Positions 63,301 to 64,000 of a stretch of 64,000 nt of DNA are shown piece after piece (position 1 is the first letter of the stretch; every line of letters starts with the position of its first letter). The notes beneath the pieces were generated by a model that did no database searches, was not told the origin of the DNA, and saw only the letters and a list, made by a program, of their open reading frames with translations. The stretch is taken from assembly GCA_013400155.1 (NCBI GenBank), contig VXBM01000334.1:1-64000 (forward strand), written 5' to 3'. This DNA comes from Helopsaltes ochotensis (lineage: Eukaryota; Chordata; Aves; Passeriformes; Locustellidae). A program made the translations under genes and the position numbers.

Positions 63301-64000
63301 TAACATTGAAGAGATCAGTGGCTGCTGCTGTACCCAGGTGATCACCACATACAGATTCCATTTCCAAGCACATAAGACGCAAAGTGAGAAACTATGCAGG
63401 TACCTATCTCCTAAAACTGGAGTTTTCAGCAGCTGTATATCGGTGTAACTTTAATAAAGTCAAGTATTACTTGATTTTGTTTTACAACCTTTTTTTTTTT
63501 GCTTCAAAATCTACAGAAAGACTATTTTTCAATAAATATAACTCAGGAACACTAATTAGATGTGCCTTAAGTACAAACAGTGAATACGGACAAATAGAAG
63601 CTACCTGATTTCATGTTAGAAATTGTTAAGGACACACAGTTCCACTAAGATGATGATTCTTTTACAGCTGCCAGAACAAACACAGACTCAGTACACGTCC
63701 TGCTCAACAGCTGGATACTTCAGATTTGCATTAATACTCAACCGACTATGTAACTGCACAGACTATGTAATTACAGGGGAAGACAGAAGCAGGATAAAAA
63801 GGCAGAATTGTTATGTCATATCATCATGAATTCAATTGTCTCTATTGCATTTGTAAAAATCATACTCTCCAACCACATTACAAAACAAATAAAAATCACA
63901 ATTTAACATGCCTACAATAATGTTGGCTTTGAAAAATTTCTGTAATTGCTGAGAACTTCCAAAGTAACATACAGAAGAACGTTTTCAACACTAGAAATCT
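57345..64000. other. Long non-coding AT-rich stretch
   Basis: No gene or repeat family is recognised in the last 6.6 kb. There are scattered poly-A and poly-T runs, for example at 63490-63500. A minus-strand open frame at 57797-58045 (82 codons) is intact but has no recognised domain. Other open frames (60147-60428 plus, 62636-62887 plus) are likewise unassigned. Confidence 0.45.

Noticed and set aside
1..64000. CRISPR arrays, operons, bacterial promoters or terminators
   Set aside because: No regularly spaced repeats and no prokaryotic gene density. The repeats present identify a bird nuclear genome.

Overview
The window is vertebrate nuclear DNA, almost certainly from a bird and possibly a passerine. 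It is AT-rich and CpG-poor, with no operon-like gene packing. Its recognisable mobile DNA is avian in type: several 3'-truncated CR1 LINE fragments, and endogenous retrovirus (ERV) LTRs of families common in bird genomes. The bird call rests mainly on CR1 3' ends at 33.6, 35.6, 38.1 and 49.3 kb and on LTRs at 30.4 and 56.3-57.3 kb. The order-level call is weak.

I find no protein-coding exon, RNA gene or CRISPR array that I can support. The longest open frames (187 and 177 codons) lie on opposite strands of one LTR, and the other open frames look like chance. The window is best read as a gene desert or the interior of one or more very long introns. The gene concerned, if any, cannot be named from this sequence.

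Layout. 0-12 kb: an eroded LTR tail (0.8-1.1 kb), a (TG)n microsatellite (2.6 kb), small tandem duplications (3.9 and 9.2 kb), overlapping palindromes (4.5 kb), twin hairpins (8.7 kb), and a minus-strand CR1 reverse-transcriptase fragment (11.35-11.48 kb). 12-25 kb: an AT-rich 27-bp tandem repeat (12.8 kb), a possible small inverted-repeat element (13.7 kb), a gap (15.1 kb), a possible ERV U5/primer-site relic (19.5 kb), and a nearly intact LTR with 8-bp inverted ends (20.3-20.9 kb). 25-40 kb: a gap beside poly-A (25.9 kb), a minus-strand LTR (30.4-30.9 kb), an ATT microsatellite (31.3 kb), three CR1 3' ends (33.6, 35.6, 38.1 kb) and a possible LTR tail (38.7 kb). 40-64 kb: mostly unique AT-rich sequence with an internally deleted CR1 (48.65-49.42 kb), an unfinished polypyrimidine minisatellite (49.7-50.0 kb) and a long LTR (56.3-57.3 kb).

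No genes work together here, so there is no pathway to describe. The most useful broad signal is an apparent change in strand composition near 22-25 kb. The plus strand tends to T excess to the left and to persistent A excess to the right. This was judged by reading sample lines and not computed. It could mark transcription of the right-hand part from the minus strand.
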